DNA of 64,000 nucleotides, taken from contig CM049317.1 of assembly GCA_026874595.1 (NCBI GenBank), forward strand, positions 50,120,401-50,184,400, given 5' to 3'. The stretch is from Sipunculus nudus. Its lineage: Eukaryota > Annelida > Sipuncula > Golfingiida > Sipunculidae. Made by a program: the position numbers and the translations under genes. This document shows positions 34,828 to 46,800 of the stretch, one piece after another (the stretch's first letter is position 1; every line of letters begins with the position of its first letter). The notes under the pieces are model-generated. The model saw only the letters and a program-made list of their open reading frames with translations, was not told where the DNA came from and searched no databases.

Positions 34828-36332
34828 CTAGCACCCCCGACCAGGGTAGAATCAGGTTTGCTTCTGCCAGCATGGACGGATTTATTGCATGATGACCCGG
34901 ACAGAGCATATTTGTTAAATGGCATTGAACATGGTTTTGATATTGTAGACCCACATGCACAGCCACGCCCAGTCCATACAAAAACCATAAATCAGCACTT
35001 CAACATGATGAACTAGTTAACAGACAGATCAGGACTGAGATTCTTAATGGTAATTATGTGTTATGTGATGACAAACCAATGATTGTTAGCCCGCTAGGGG
35101 CCATTTTGAAAGAAGATGGAAGTGTCCGCCTTATACATGATTGTAGCTTCCCGACGGGATTAGCACTAAATGACTATGCCTCATCAGTTGAGAAATTTTC
35201 ATTTAAAACTGTGGATGATGCCGCGGCATTGATGACTCCTTACTGTTATCTAGCTAAAGTGGACCTTAAGTCTGCCTATAGGTCTGTGCCTATAAGCAAG
35301 GTTAGCCAAATGTTCACCGGCTTGGAATGGCGCAACAGTCAAGGTGCCCCGATGTACCTCAAAGATACCAAGCTTCCCTTCGGATCCAAGTTAGCCCCAG
35401 GTATATTTAATAGACTGTCGCAAGCCGTAACTCGTATGATGGCAAGGGAAGGTTATAGTAAGGTGATAGCTTACCTTGACGACTTTCTCATCATTAGTGC
35501 CTCTTTTGAGGAATGTACACGGGCACTGCACACTCTTATCAGCTTGCTCAGAAGGTTGGGATTTAGCATAAACTGGGGTAAGGTTATAGATCCGGCGCAA
35601 CATATTGTATTTTTAGGAGTAAATCTAGATTCCGTAGCCATGTCACTTAGTCTACCACCTAACAAGGTACTAGTCCTCAGACAAGAACTTACCAGGTTTA
35701 TTAAGCTTCGTAGAGTATCTAAACGGCAATTACAAAGTTTAGAGGGCAAGCTTAACTGGGCCGCAAGCGTTATTAAGGGCGGAAGAGTGTTTCTTCGTCG
35801 GCTAATTATTGCATCAAACTCTATGAAAAACAAAGCAGATAGACGGCGTTTATCAAAACAGACTATGGCTGATGTAGAATGGTGGATGACATGCATGTCA
35901 ATTTTTAATAATAGGTATATTATACAACATAGTCAAACAATCACTGGTGTTTACACCGACGCATGTACAGATGGCACTGGGGCCTTATTTGGCGGGGACT
36001 GGTTTTATTGTAACTGGGCCTATGACCTCCCTGTATGCAGGGGGATGCACATTAACTCAAAAGAGACTATGGCCGTTATCTTGAGTGCTCATAGATGGAG
36101 TTCCTGTTGGAGGGACAGGAATATTCTTATTATGTCTGATAATGTAACTACGGTTGCAGCAATTAAAAAGGGCACCTCCAAAAATCCGTTTGTGATGACT
36201 GCTCTGCGGGGCCTGTTCTGGCTGTCAGTTTCCTTAATTTTTCAATTAAAGCATGTTATGTTCCCGGTAAGCATAATGTCTGGGCTGACTGCCTGTCACG
36301 CCTGCACTGCCCACGTTCACGTGCAATGTTAA
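34828..36332 (+). pseudogene. Ngaro reverse transcriptase-RNase H, frameshifted
   Basis: RT motifs in order: R-L-I-H-D-C-S-F-P, K-V-D-L-K-S-A-Y-R, L-P-F-G-S-K-L-A-P-G, and A-Y-L-D-D-F-L-I-I near 35470 (the YxDD catalytic box). RNase H follows with Y-T-D-A (about 35955), S-K-E-T (about 36060) and M-S-D-N (about 36135). Frame breaks: one near 34990 before the RT and one near 36255, after which the expected V-P-G-K and A-D-x-L-S-R end of RNase H continues in another phase. Such domains copy the element's RNA into DNA. Confidence 0.85.
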
Positions 36333-36413
36333 AAAGCAACATGCCCTGGATGGACTTGGCCTACTTAAGTCAGCACATGTCGTATAAATCTGCTAAATTT
36401 CTTTTCTGCAGGT

Positions 36414-37382
36414 CCCAATAGTGATGTGAATCTACTACTCCCAGCACTGGACGCCAGAGTTGAAGAGTTTATGAGAAGTGCATTCTCTAAATCCACCATC
36501 GCTACTTACAGATCACATCTGAAGGCCTACATGTCCTTCTGCAGCTGTCTCTCAATTCCTCTGGTGCCACTAAGTGTTGCTAACTCCCAAAGATACATAG
36601 TCTTCCTTGCATCAAAATTAAAATTCACTTCCATTACTCAGTACATACAGATTATTAAGTTTTTGCATGGTTTAGTCAACCTTCCTTCACCACTAAACGA
36701 TTCACTCATCACCTCCGTTCTGCTTAAAGGGGTTCGCAGATCTCTGGGTGATACTCCTAGGCCTAAGCTCCCGATTACATTACCAATACAGAATGGGATA
36801 TTCAAAGTCCTCAATCTCACATCATCAGCAGTTATATGTTTCTGGGCGGTGTGCCTGATTGCTTTCTCAGGAAATCAAATCTGCTTCCTGCATCAGCCAA
36901 TACTTTCGAGAGCTCAAGGCAGCTTAGTCGCCAAGATGTTGTATTCTTTTCTGATTACGTGCTAATCACCATTAAAGGCTCTAAAACCATACAATTTAAG
37001 GAGCGTAGGGTAAGCATACCCCTTCCTCATATACCACGTTCCCACCTTTGTCCAGCCACTGCTCTGCTCCTTGCATTTAAAGCTGTACCAGCCCTTTCCC
37101 ATGCTCCAGCCTTCCAGTACCTGGACGGGGGACGGAGAGTTGTTATGGCTTACCCTATGTTTTTAAACAGATTAAAATCAGCTTTAGAGACCTTGGGAAT
37201 ACCGTCACGAGACTATGCAGGGCACAGTTTCAGGAGGGGAGGGGCTACTCTTGCCTTAAGCAGTAATGTGCCAGTTGAATTAATAAAATTACATGGAGAC
37301 TGGAAAAGCCAGGCCTACCAAAGATATACATCCCCGGGGCTCAAGGACCGATTTCAAGTTGCACGTGCACTTCGCACATAGG
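36414..37382 (+). pseudogene. Ngaro tyrosine recombinase, frameshifted
   Basis: The N-terminal SAM-like DNA-binding half (S-T-I-A-T-Y-R-S-H-L-K-A-Y) is in one frame and the catalytic half in another; the break is near 36865, where F-L-R-K-S-N (first catalytic arginine) appears in the second frame. Then come H-S-F-R-R-G-G (HxxR, about 37223), H-G-D-W (about 37291) and Q-R-Y-T-S with the nucleophile tyrosine at 37325-37327. This enzyme integrates circular DNA without target duplication, which agrees with the absence of one here. Confidence 0.88.
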
Positions 37383-37472
37383 CTGAAAGCCAGGGGCCAA
37401 AGAGATAGTATTGAATAGTATATAGGTACTGAAACGTTTACGTGATCAACACTACTTGGTTTGGGCAGTTTT

Positions 37473-37634
37473 GGGAGGTGTTTATATAATAACTTTTTGG
37501 TATGGATGTATACAGTTGTACATCCGCTGTACATCTACTAAGCATTAGCAAAAAAAACCCAAAAGCCCAACCCAAGTATTGGTCTTTGATTGTGTGTGCG
37601 ATGTGTAATAATCTTTAACCACATGTGATTAATG
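37473..37634 (+). repeat. Ngaro repeat B1
   Basis: Starts GGGAGGTGTTTATATAATAA, contains TATACAGTTGTACATCCGC, and ends GTGATTAATG, directly joined to A2. Pairs with B2. Confidence 0.85.
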
Positions 37635-37823
37635 ATTTAATTAATATATAGTAATTTGTTGTTAATTAATGTGGGATATGCCCGCAGTCACGTGTCAAGG
37701 GTGATATGTAGCAAGTCACGTGACAAGGTAACGCGCGATAGGGGTGAGAGCAAAGGCTGCAGCATTCGGCCAGCAGCACAGCAACAGTAAGCAGCTTAGA
37801 TAACGTAGTACAAGCGTGTACAC
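37633..37823 (+). repeat. Ngaro repeat A2
   Basis: Same length as A1, with two substitutions visible (CACGTGTC for CACGTGAC and AGATAACG for AGATTACG). Diverges from A1 right after AAGCGTGTACAC. Confidence 0.88.
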
Positions 37824-38041
37824 CCACCTGCCCAACCACATATTGTATATAATTGAATAGTAGCTGTAGTCACGTAGTTTTTTAGTTCCCCCTTAGGGGT
37901 CCACTTTTTTTAACATGGGTTTTATTATACTATATCAAACTTGCATATACTCTATCAAGTTAAACGCTTTTGCCGTGTCAATGGATTTCTGAATGGAAAT
38001 GGTTGCATCACGATGTCATTATACACTTTATAATTGTACAG

Positions 38042-38204
38042 GGGAGGTGTTTATATGATAACTTTTTGAGATGGATGTATACAGTTGTACATCCGCTGTA
38101 CATCTACTAAGCATTAGCAAAATAAAACCCATAAGCCCAACCCAAGTATTGGTCTTTGATTGTGTGTGCGATGTGTAATAATCTATAACCACATGTGATT
38201 AATG
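38042..38204 (+). repeat. Ngaro repeat B2 (right end)
   Basis: Matches B1 with about six differences including a one-base indel in the A-run. Host-like sequence homologous to gene B's intron resumes immediately after 38204. Confidence 0.85.
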
Positions 38205-38559
38205 CGCTCTTTTTCTTGACCTCTACACAATTTAACCTGAGTATTTTTTCCAAAAAAAAGGCATTACCATATGAGTGTTACAGCTACATATACACGTAAG
38301 TACCGCTTGACTTTCGAGGCAATTTGAATCTTTTTGGTTCGATTGTGGCTAACCTCTGTGATTAAATGCAGTTTGGTATCACAATTTCTTTTGGATTTAT
38401 CTTATCTTGGTCGGCGTACTGATAACATGTCATATTAATATTCTTGGGGGTGGGGGCCGGGGTGATTAGTATGAGCAAAAATAATCATGTTTCAAACCAC
38501 AGATGCATACAGAAAATTAAAGTTGGTGAGTAAAAAGAACAATTAAAACTTAAATATAA

Positions 38560-41340
38560 ATCGTCGCATGTACTTTTGTATTACTGTAAAATGCGACATT
38601 ACGCTACGCAAATTTTGATTGTAATCGGTTCTTTAACTAATTAATGAGATTTTTTTTGCCCTCTTTGATAGCAATTACATATCAAGCACATTGCATTAGA
38701 CTACAAAGCAATGGCTTTGTTGGTTCATTTTTTATAGAGATCGACCGTGAATACATAATCAATTAATGCACGTGTGTAGATATGTGTATATTCACCCGGA
38801 CGGTGTAACATTTACATCATAGTGAAAGCAATGTTAAATAGACCTGCAGGGAGTGTTACATAAACCACCCTGTGGAGTGGAACTATTATGTGTAATATCG
38901 TTTACAGAGTGAGGGTTTCTCGCGGTATTTCATGCTGAACTCTTTTTGATAATAGTCAAATAACTTGTGTAATATCTTAGTCAAAATCGCACTGCAGGTC
39001 ACCTCGTAACCTACACTGGATCGAATCCAGTGATTGCTTAAAATGTTTGGTTGGTTTGGGTGTTCATTAAAAGGACGGAAATATTAACAGGGGTCCAGAT
39101 TTTGTACGCAAATGGGCCTAGTAACTTGCTTCTTTATATCAGATGTCAGTACAGGAAATAATGTCTTATTATAATTATAATTATGATATCATTAGAATTT
39201 GAATGATAAAACAAATGAATAGGTAATGGTGTGATGACACATTCAACTGTACGCACAAGCAATGGGTCGCTTATTATTTCACTGTTTTGTAAAATTGGAC
39301 CTTTGTGCTACATGGATATATCTTACATTGGCAAGTGTTCATTAAAACAAAAAAAAAGCATACTGAGTATTGGCTATATACGCCTTGTATCCTTGTTGTT
39401 CCTGTGTGAGAGGTAATTTAGGTATGTAAATATTTGTATGTCGTGTGGCAGGGAGTAACCCTTATTGAAATACATGTATTTTGTAAGTAAATTCTCACAT
39501 GAAAATGTTCATATGAAAATCTCATTTCTTTCCAAATTTAAGATAAAGGGAATATAGTTTGATTTTTACTAATGAAAGGGGGAGTTTTACTCTGCTTATT
39601 TCAACCAGGACAAGGGTTATTGCATGTTCTATTGAAATGGTTGCCAAAGCATCTAGTAAATCATCAAACACTGGTCAGCCATTTTATTTTTTTATTATCA
39701 TTTAAGGAAACTGTTAAATCATAGCAGCTGCGGGGATGGGAAGGATCCTATGAACAGCAGAAACCTCGGCATTAAACATTTTATTGTACTATACCGATAC
39801 CGATATATTGCAGAGTTCCCGATATTTTTTATCCTATAATCTTTTTGTTTAACGTAAGTTCGTGCATGTATTTGAAGTACAATATATTTGGTCTATACCT
39901 AGTAGTGCTGTAATAGTTATTAGCGCTGTTCCACAGCACACATAAGTTCTTTTTATTTCGGAGGCAAGACCCAAACCTTGGGGTTTTCTCTCGATCTTCT
40001 AGCATGACAAAAATGTTGTCAGGAAAAGGCATATGCAACGTACTGTCATAAAAACCAATTATATAGCCAACAATAATACAATGTGCCTTACTGAAACAAA
40101 AAAAAAAGAGAGAAACAAGCGCTTGAGTAGACCACGTTCTAAGTAACTATTTTTAATTTAACTTCATTTATCCTGTGTTACAATGCGATAGTCCATTAGC
40201 TCTGATCACTATTTCTGTTAATCTGATGGACAATAACGTATATTCTAGAGCTAGGTGGGATACACATTTGTTAAAGTGAAGATTACCTTTCATCTGCTGC
40301 AATTATTTAACATGTACCTTAAGAAAATATTAGTGCAGATTTTCTCAAAATTAAAAGAAAAGATTCGCTCAAATATGCATTAGCAAACAAAAAACGACTT
40401 AATGCGAAATCATATCTTTTTTTCCTTTTTAACAAAACCACCCGTATACGACTAAAACTGTCCTGTCTGTTTTAGTTTGTTTGTTCCATCGTTCCAACAG
40501 ATAGGGGTCACGGCACCGCGAGAATGGTGCCATCAGCAAAACGCATTTGCGCTATCTTACATAATACATATCAAATTGGACCTTCTACCTAATAATATGA
40601 CATTCCAATCATGATGATAGGCCCATTGCTGAATTTTTCATGTTTCTCCATGTCCATACTTATCTTTACATTGTTCACAGTTGTAAATATTACTATATGA
40701 GTTTAAGCATAGGAGTACATGTGAAAGATGTTTCATATATCGAACACGAGATGCCGCTGCCTAACTGGTTAGGGGACCCTCCAGTAGGGAATGTTATACG
40801 CCGGCCCTGTCCTCTGTGAAATACCTGTATCATGAAATATTCAGCAGCAATGTGTCTTAATTTAAAACGGTGGCATACGGGTCACCATTGGCTTATGCTT
40901 AAGCTACTTCAAATAAATAAACCTACTTAAATATCATGGAACATATGTTGATTATAAAAATAACATAAAACACATATAAACATTAATATGTAAACACTAT
41001 TTGATGTTTAACTCATGTAACCTATGGGTCATGACACTCAGTTGAACAGCAAACCATTTAAGCCTTACATTTACAACAAGAATTACATTATCTTAAAGTC
41101 ATACTGGGATTATCTTAAGATGTGCTCTAGGCAAATGGCCTCCTGACACCACAGTAGATGGGGTTCTTCCGAAAGTGTTTGGTCACATATGTACAGACTG
41201 AATCCAATCATGATTGATCCGTACAGGTTGTACAAGGTACTAGTCTTGAAACGGCCCTGTGAAGGTGATTGAAACCATTTGTTTATCAAATTTTGGGACA
41301 AAATATAATTTATCACATTCACACGAAATCCAAAGGATGG
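38560..41340. other. Intergenic stretch between genes A and B
   Basis: No supported gene. About 40680-40990 is a diverged copy of about 44700-44900 (both read GAGATGCCGCTGCC or CAGATGGCGATGCC and then TGTAAACAYTRTTTGATGTT), so part belongs to the duplicated block around gene B. A tail exon for gene A is not recognisable. Confidence 0.45.
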
Positions 41341-41899
41341 TCTATAATTCAGCTGATTTGACTTATAGATCTAGGTCAAGGTAACCAGTTTTTTTAACTC
41401 CTCTGTGATCATGGCAGAAACATTTGAAGAAAACGATATTCAGTGCTTTAAAGGTCATAGGGGTATAATAATCCTTACATTCCGCAGATTTGACAAAGAC
41501 TGACGACGATGACAATGACAAATGATAGGACTGAAAACAATATATCTCCCCTGGAAAGGGGGGGGGGGAGGCATAATGAACACACCAGGTTTCAGGGGAT
41601 ACGATGAAATCAGAGCTGAGAACCTGACACCTTAGCTGTGATATGGCAACAATAAGATATGTAGAAAATGTGTTTTGTAAATATACCTGAGAAAATAGGT
41701 AACAACAACCTTATTTAAGGTTTTAAAAAAGATTTAACTGAGGACTTCTTAGATTTAAGATAGAAACTGCGTCAAACTGCTACGACATGTGTCCATCATA
41801 TATAGAACAGAACTATGTCACAGAGAATGTATTCCAAGGAGACATCACAATGAACTCCGTTTATATATAAAGGAAAACAGTTCTAGAATCCAAAAGTTG

Positions 41900-42935
41900 A
41901 GATATGTTGTCTGTGTGACTTTCTTGGTACTCAAAATTTGGTTTTGCTCATAGCTCACAGAATATAGGTCACAGTGACCTAATTTAAAATTTACAGGTGA
42001 CTGGCCAAAGCCCTCTCTGGATTTAATATTAAAAGTTTCTAGTCGAACAGTTTTGTGCAGTTCCTGTCTGGGTGTTCATAATCATCGTTTGTATCTAGTT
42101 TTTTCACTCTGTATATAAGTCACCATGACCTAATATCGGATTTTCAAGATTTCCCGTGGGCCTCCTTGAATGTTGTTTAAAAAGATCCTATGCCTCACGG
42201 TTAAAATTTGATTACACAAGACCTTCTTGAAAGTCACCATGGAAAATTCTAGGTCAAATAGATAAAGTTGCCCAACCTCATATTTTCTGCCAGTAAGTTT
42301 CAATATATAGGTCAAATTTCCAAATAGCTTTATCCAGATACTCCTCGAATTTTGTTTCAGAAGATACTGGGCCTAACAGTTACATTTTGTGTCCCGTCTA
42401 GCTGTCTTGTTTTCGGCCATAGCTCGCAGAATATAGGTCAGCTTGGCCTAATTTCAGTTTTTCGAGGTTGGCTTCCTAGGACCTCGCTGGGTGTACAGAT
42501 AGAAGTTTCTAGGTCTAACGATTACGCTTTTTGTCTTGTTAACGTCCGGTCAAAAAATATACCGGTGGTTCCATTATTCTTCAGGAGCTGATAAATCTGT
42601 ACATGATCAATATGTAATCGAAGAATCACGGCAAAAAAGAGATTGAAGAAAAATCAAGAGTTACTGATTGAAGTACTGGAGTTTTGTATATTTAAAAAAA
42701 TATTCTGGGTACAGAAACAGGCCCCATATGTCGGAAATATAGGTTACAGTGACCTAATTTCAATTGTTCAAGGAGATTTGTATTGATCTCTCTGGATATT
42801 AAGTGAGAAGATTCCAAGTCCAGCGCTTACAATTTGTATCCTTTTAACGGACGGACGGATAGACACCATCACGAATGGACTAGTTGACAGACAGACTACG
42901 GACAAAAGAGTGATCGCTATAGCTCACATGACTTC
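41900..42935 (+). repeat. About 150-bp repeat array, copy upstream of gene B
   Basis: Same family as 20520-22060 (landmarks GCTCACAGAATATAGGTCAC and TTCTAGGTCTAACG). Two runs are seen: 41900-42545, and 42700-42935 with a GGACGGACGGATAG tail and TGATCGCTATAGCTCAC end. The second run is duplicated upstream of gene C (56160-56410), so it predates that segmental duplication. Confidence 0.75.
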
Positions 42936-43079
42936 TGTAACTGTATTTTTACACTCATATGCTGGGAAAAGCGAAACATTTGTTGGAAAATAGCAATTTC
43001 GTTTTCACGTTAATCACTATGACAGACGAGGCTGAGAGTAGCGATGGGAAAGGTTGAAAAGACACTGCATCAGGGTTAG

Positions 43080-43879
43080 ACGTAGCGTGAATTATTATGT
43101 CAGGGCTGTGTGTATGAGAGAGAGAGGGAGAGAGGGAGAGGGAGTTAAGGTTGCGAGCAGAGTAGACAATTGAGAAGGGCACTTGAAGCACTTGAAGTTT
43201 ATGATTCCATTATGTACAGTGAGCCTACGCTACGGTAAGTTTCCAGTAAAGAGGGTTCATTTAGTGTGAAGGCTTTGTCGGTTACATACTTTTGGTTATA
43301 TTTCTGTTTTCGGTTTTACTACCCGTTATACCAATTTAAGCGACTCTAACCTTGTTATAAATTAGCTTTCTTATATTACATGAAACCTTATTATGGGTAA
43401 ACCACAGGTTCGTTTTGGTGCACAATGTTAAACACGTGGTTACGCAAAGGGACACAAATATACAATAAACACACGTTTATCGTTTATATTCGTATATTAT
43501 CAACGTTTGTTATCTCTATGTCCATTAGTCTGATAATTTGATTTTATCATTGGTAGTATACGTTAAAAGATATTACTAATGAAGGCAAAATTAGTTACTT
43601 CTTTAACAGGTTATCGGCCACCTTAACCATGCTACTGTGGGTATGCTGGTGTTGTGCTTACATACCGATATCAGGACCATAAAAAGCAATTATGTTGCAG
43701 GATCACATATCTATCTATCTAACAGTAACATGAGGGCAAGTCGCATGTAGGTCATCATACATCCTGGTCTGGTAACATTGCGGTATTTACTAAAACGCAA
43801 TTAATGGGAATATTTACTTTCATCACAAACTGGTTCATACTCATTCTAATATCTATCTGAGAGCATTCATGCCACAAAG
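43080..43879 (+). promoter_or_regulatory. Duplicated 5' flank of gene B
   Basis: A GAGAGAGGGAGAG run (about 43115-43145) followed by sequence shared with 56630-57236 (upstream of gene C) and more weakly with 46150-46400. The block around 43535-43600 (ATAATTTGAT, TATCATTGGTAGTATACGTT) is about 90% identical to 57035-57100. A promoter is expected here because the first coding exon follows, but I see no decisive TATA or initiator. Confidence 0.4.
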
Positions 43880-43895
43880 ATGCAGCATATACTAA
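43869..43895 (+). promoter_or_regulatory. Short upstream ORF overlapping gene B start
   Basis: An ATG 11 bases before the main ATG, in another frame, ends with TAA 13 bases after it. If the transcript starts upstream of 43869, this eight-codon frame could lower initiation at the main start. Confidence 0.3.
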
Positions 43896-46800
43896 CTCTT
43901 TGGTTTCTGTACCATGTTGCATCGGCTGAAGATATAAACGGTAAGTGTACACGCGATTAACCACCGTTTTTCTTCTGAACTTTTGATTTTATGCTTTCGG
44001 TCTGCTACTTCCGTTTAAAGATCGAAGCACAAGAGTGAATAATATGGCATAACGTAAGTTCACTTTGTTAACAGATCAATGATTTTTAACCACTTGTTAA
44101 TATGCAGTGCCAAGACTCGTCAGAGGGGTTAGATTATTTTCTCTGGTTTAAGGATTGAAATGATACAGTAGATACCATTATTTAGGCATGTCGTATAATT
44201 TCTTTCAACCCATAATGTAGGTGATGCTTAAATACTTCTGAATTTGCAGCATGGTCTTCACGTAGAATATGTATGTGCTTCAAGATTGTGCATAAGGAAT
44301 TATTATTAACTGAACTTATGACGTAAACCGATGTTGGGAATATTTTCTCCCCGTAACAGATAAATAGATCGTCTTGTTGTATTTTAAGTTTTAATAGGAA
44401 AGGAAACTTTTATTCAAATGATTATTTTTATTTATGGGACGAGTAGACAGGATGATTGAGTAAATTGGATTTAACCAGAAGAGGGGAATATAATCGCTCA
44501 TTGTGATGTGTACAAATATGTTGGTTGTAGCCCCTTTCTTAAACAGGACCTTCCATAATTAGTTTAACTAAAGGGGTGCCGGTACAAAGTTGTTCTGCAC
44601 AGGAGGCAGGAGTTTAAACAATTTTATCCATCTCCATGCATGTTGTCCAGACTGTTCTTCATCTTGCCCACTTAGTTAATATACTATATTAGTTTTAGCA
44701 CAAGGACAGATATGAAAATTGTTTCCAGTATTGAGCACCAGATGGCGATGCCTTCCCGGTCCAGGAAACACACTAAAAAGGGATGTGAAACGGCTGCCCA
44801 GTTCTCTCTCCAGATAATTAGATTTTGATCCTTTGTTTCATATTAAACATATAACCATTAATGTGTAAACATTGTTTGATGTTCAAATGAAGCTGAAATA
44901 AAAGAAAGCACAGTGTTGTTTAATTTCACTTATAAGACAAAGCGTTATATGGGCTAATATTGTTTTCCTATTTGTAACGCATGATTAAAAGATCATTACT
45001 TGCAAGGCATGGGTCTCTGTGCTGACAGCATTTTTTTTTTTTATTCACGCTACATTGCAGTTATCAATGTCTTTATACTTGATTTATCTCTCCATGTGTT
45101 AAGCAAAGGCAATTTTACACGAGCTAGCTTTTAGATTGGCCGATAGATGTCATATTGGTAAATATCCCGTACCGCATAGTGCGTGTGTATAACGAGAATG
45201 CTAGGTGCAGAAAGCAAAAGTTGCTTTATTATAGTATGCAAAGAATGTGTTGAGTGGCTGCTATGTTCATGGCGTAAAGGTTGTGTTTAAAGTAGCGTCG
45301 TCGTTTGTAAACCCTAAATGAATCGTTTTTGTGGAAATGGGGGTACAATTAGGTCTTTTAATTTCCAATATACTTGTGAAAAGGTGAATCCGGTTACATT
45401 ATGAATTGTCAGCATAAACTTAATAAATTAATTAACAAACCAACACACGTCCGAGGAGGCTGGGTACTGAGGCAGGCAGTGTGTACTAATAGGGAAGACC
45501 CGATCACACCCGCCCGTGACTGACAACTGTGTAACAAATGAACCGCTTACAGTCGAAGAAAGAGCTGATCGGCTCGCATAGGTTTATCTCTTCTAATTGG
45601 TCTTGGCCTAACGACATTAATGTCGTTAGTTGGTACAGAAATACGACAATCATGCAAATAACCGACTCCAAGGACCAGTAACTATCTGGCAGATGTCATC
45701 GTTTTAACAAGCTGGGCGGGCGCGTCCGGCAGTTTTTCCTGCCGCCCGTCAGATGGCTAGAAAGTGTCTATGTCCGCCAGGCAATAACATTTTAAAATAT
45801 TTAGGCCGTGAAAAAAAGGCGTGCACTTTTTCTCGTTGTGTTTTATCAGTGTTTCTATTAATGACCCCTATCGAATATATGTGCAGTGTATGTGTGCTAA
45901 GCTAGATGACATCCAGTGGATATTTAATAGCAGGTACTCATTCACAATGTGCCGTATTTAGTTAATGTTAATGAATTCATTTTCTCGTTTAAAGTAATGA
46001 ACGTAGCCGCTAGCGCCACCTCGTATCAGTATGAAAGACTAATGCTTCTATTACTAACGAAATCATATAACGCGCCTAACGACGTTTGATTGGCTCATGA
46101 TGATGAACGTCGTGAATATTTGAATATATTTGAAAGTATCTGAGTATAGTAAATCAGGGTTAGTGTTGAGTTAATTTAGTGTGTCAAGACTGTGTATGCG
46201 AGAGGGAGAGACAGACAGACAGACAGACAGAGAGTAAAGGCTCTAAGCCCAGATAATAACGGAGTAGTCCAGATTTAGTCTGTGACACTAGTGAGTAGAG
46301 TGAGCCTGAGCTGAAAGAAGGAAGTAAAATTATCAGCATAGAGAACTCATTAAGTGTGAGGGTTGTATGCCCAACGTATTCCCCCATGCAAAATATTACC
46401 ATGAAGGCCTGTCACATCTAGATGTGATATATATCCTGGATTGGATAATTCGTGTTTATTACCGATATGTGGTAAAACCGCATCTGTGTTTTGTCATCAC
46501 CAGCTGTCTTTCATCCTTCAAGTAAATATATGAGAGAATCCACTCTACAAAGATGATGTATATACTAAACATCTAGTTTCTGTACCATTTAGTATTGGCT
46601 GAAGATATAAAGAGTAAGTATAAAGGCTGATCACCTGTACTTGTTCACTTTGTCTTTTGCTTTTGTGTAGGCTGCCTTTATGATCGACGCCGCAGTGAAT
46701 AGTGAATATAAATAATTTAGTATAACAAAAGTTCCTATCACAAACTAGGAAAATGCCTTATGATGCAAAGAGGAAACCATTGTTTCCATCAGATCTTAAT

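Larger units (their letters stand above)
33242..38204 (+). mobile_element. Ngaro-type tyrosine-recombinase retrotransposon
   Basis: Split direct repeats in the order A1 (33242-33432), coding region, B1 (37473-37634), A2 (37633-37823), B2 (38042-38204). A1 and A2 are both 191 bp and differ at only two positions I can see; B1 and B2 are about 162 bp with about six differences. B1 abuts A2, and 218 bp separate A2 from B2. The element encodes a gag-like protein with a CCCH finger, RT and RNase H, and a tyrosine recombinase; I see no methyltransferase or inverted terminal repeats, which would suggest DIRS. Several frameshifts make it non-autonomous. It is inserted in an intron of gene A at the place matching about 52820 of gene B. 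Confidence 0.9.
28747..38460 (+). pseudogene. Gene A: CTLD receptor paralog, decayed
   Basis: Exons homologous to gene B: 28747-28983 (first half of CTLD1, same 237-nt length), about 29156-29284 (second half), 30069-30314 (first half of CTLD2, 246 nt, fully open), a remnant near 31350-31460, linker 32379-32426, and a membrane-exon relic at about 38375-38455. Breaks: TAA at 28863-28865 where gene B has a CAA glutamine codon, the donor after 29284 lost (GA in place of GT), and TAG in the linker. A Ngaro element at 33242-38204 separates linker and membrane exons. No signal-peptide exon was found upstream. Intron sequence also matches gene B, so this is a genomic duplicate and not a retrocopy. 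Confidence 0.8.

Noticed and set aside
33242-38204. DIRS-type rather than Ngaro-type element
   Set aside because: DIRS has inverted terminal repeats and an internal complementary region; here the repeats are direct and split (A1, B1-A2, B2).
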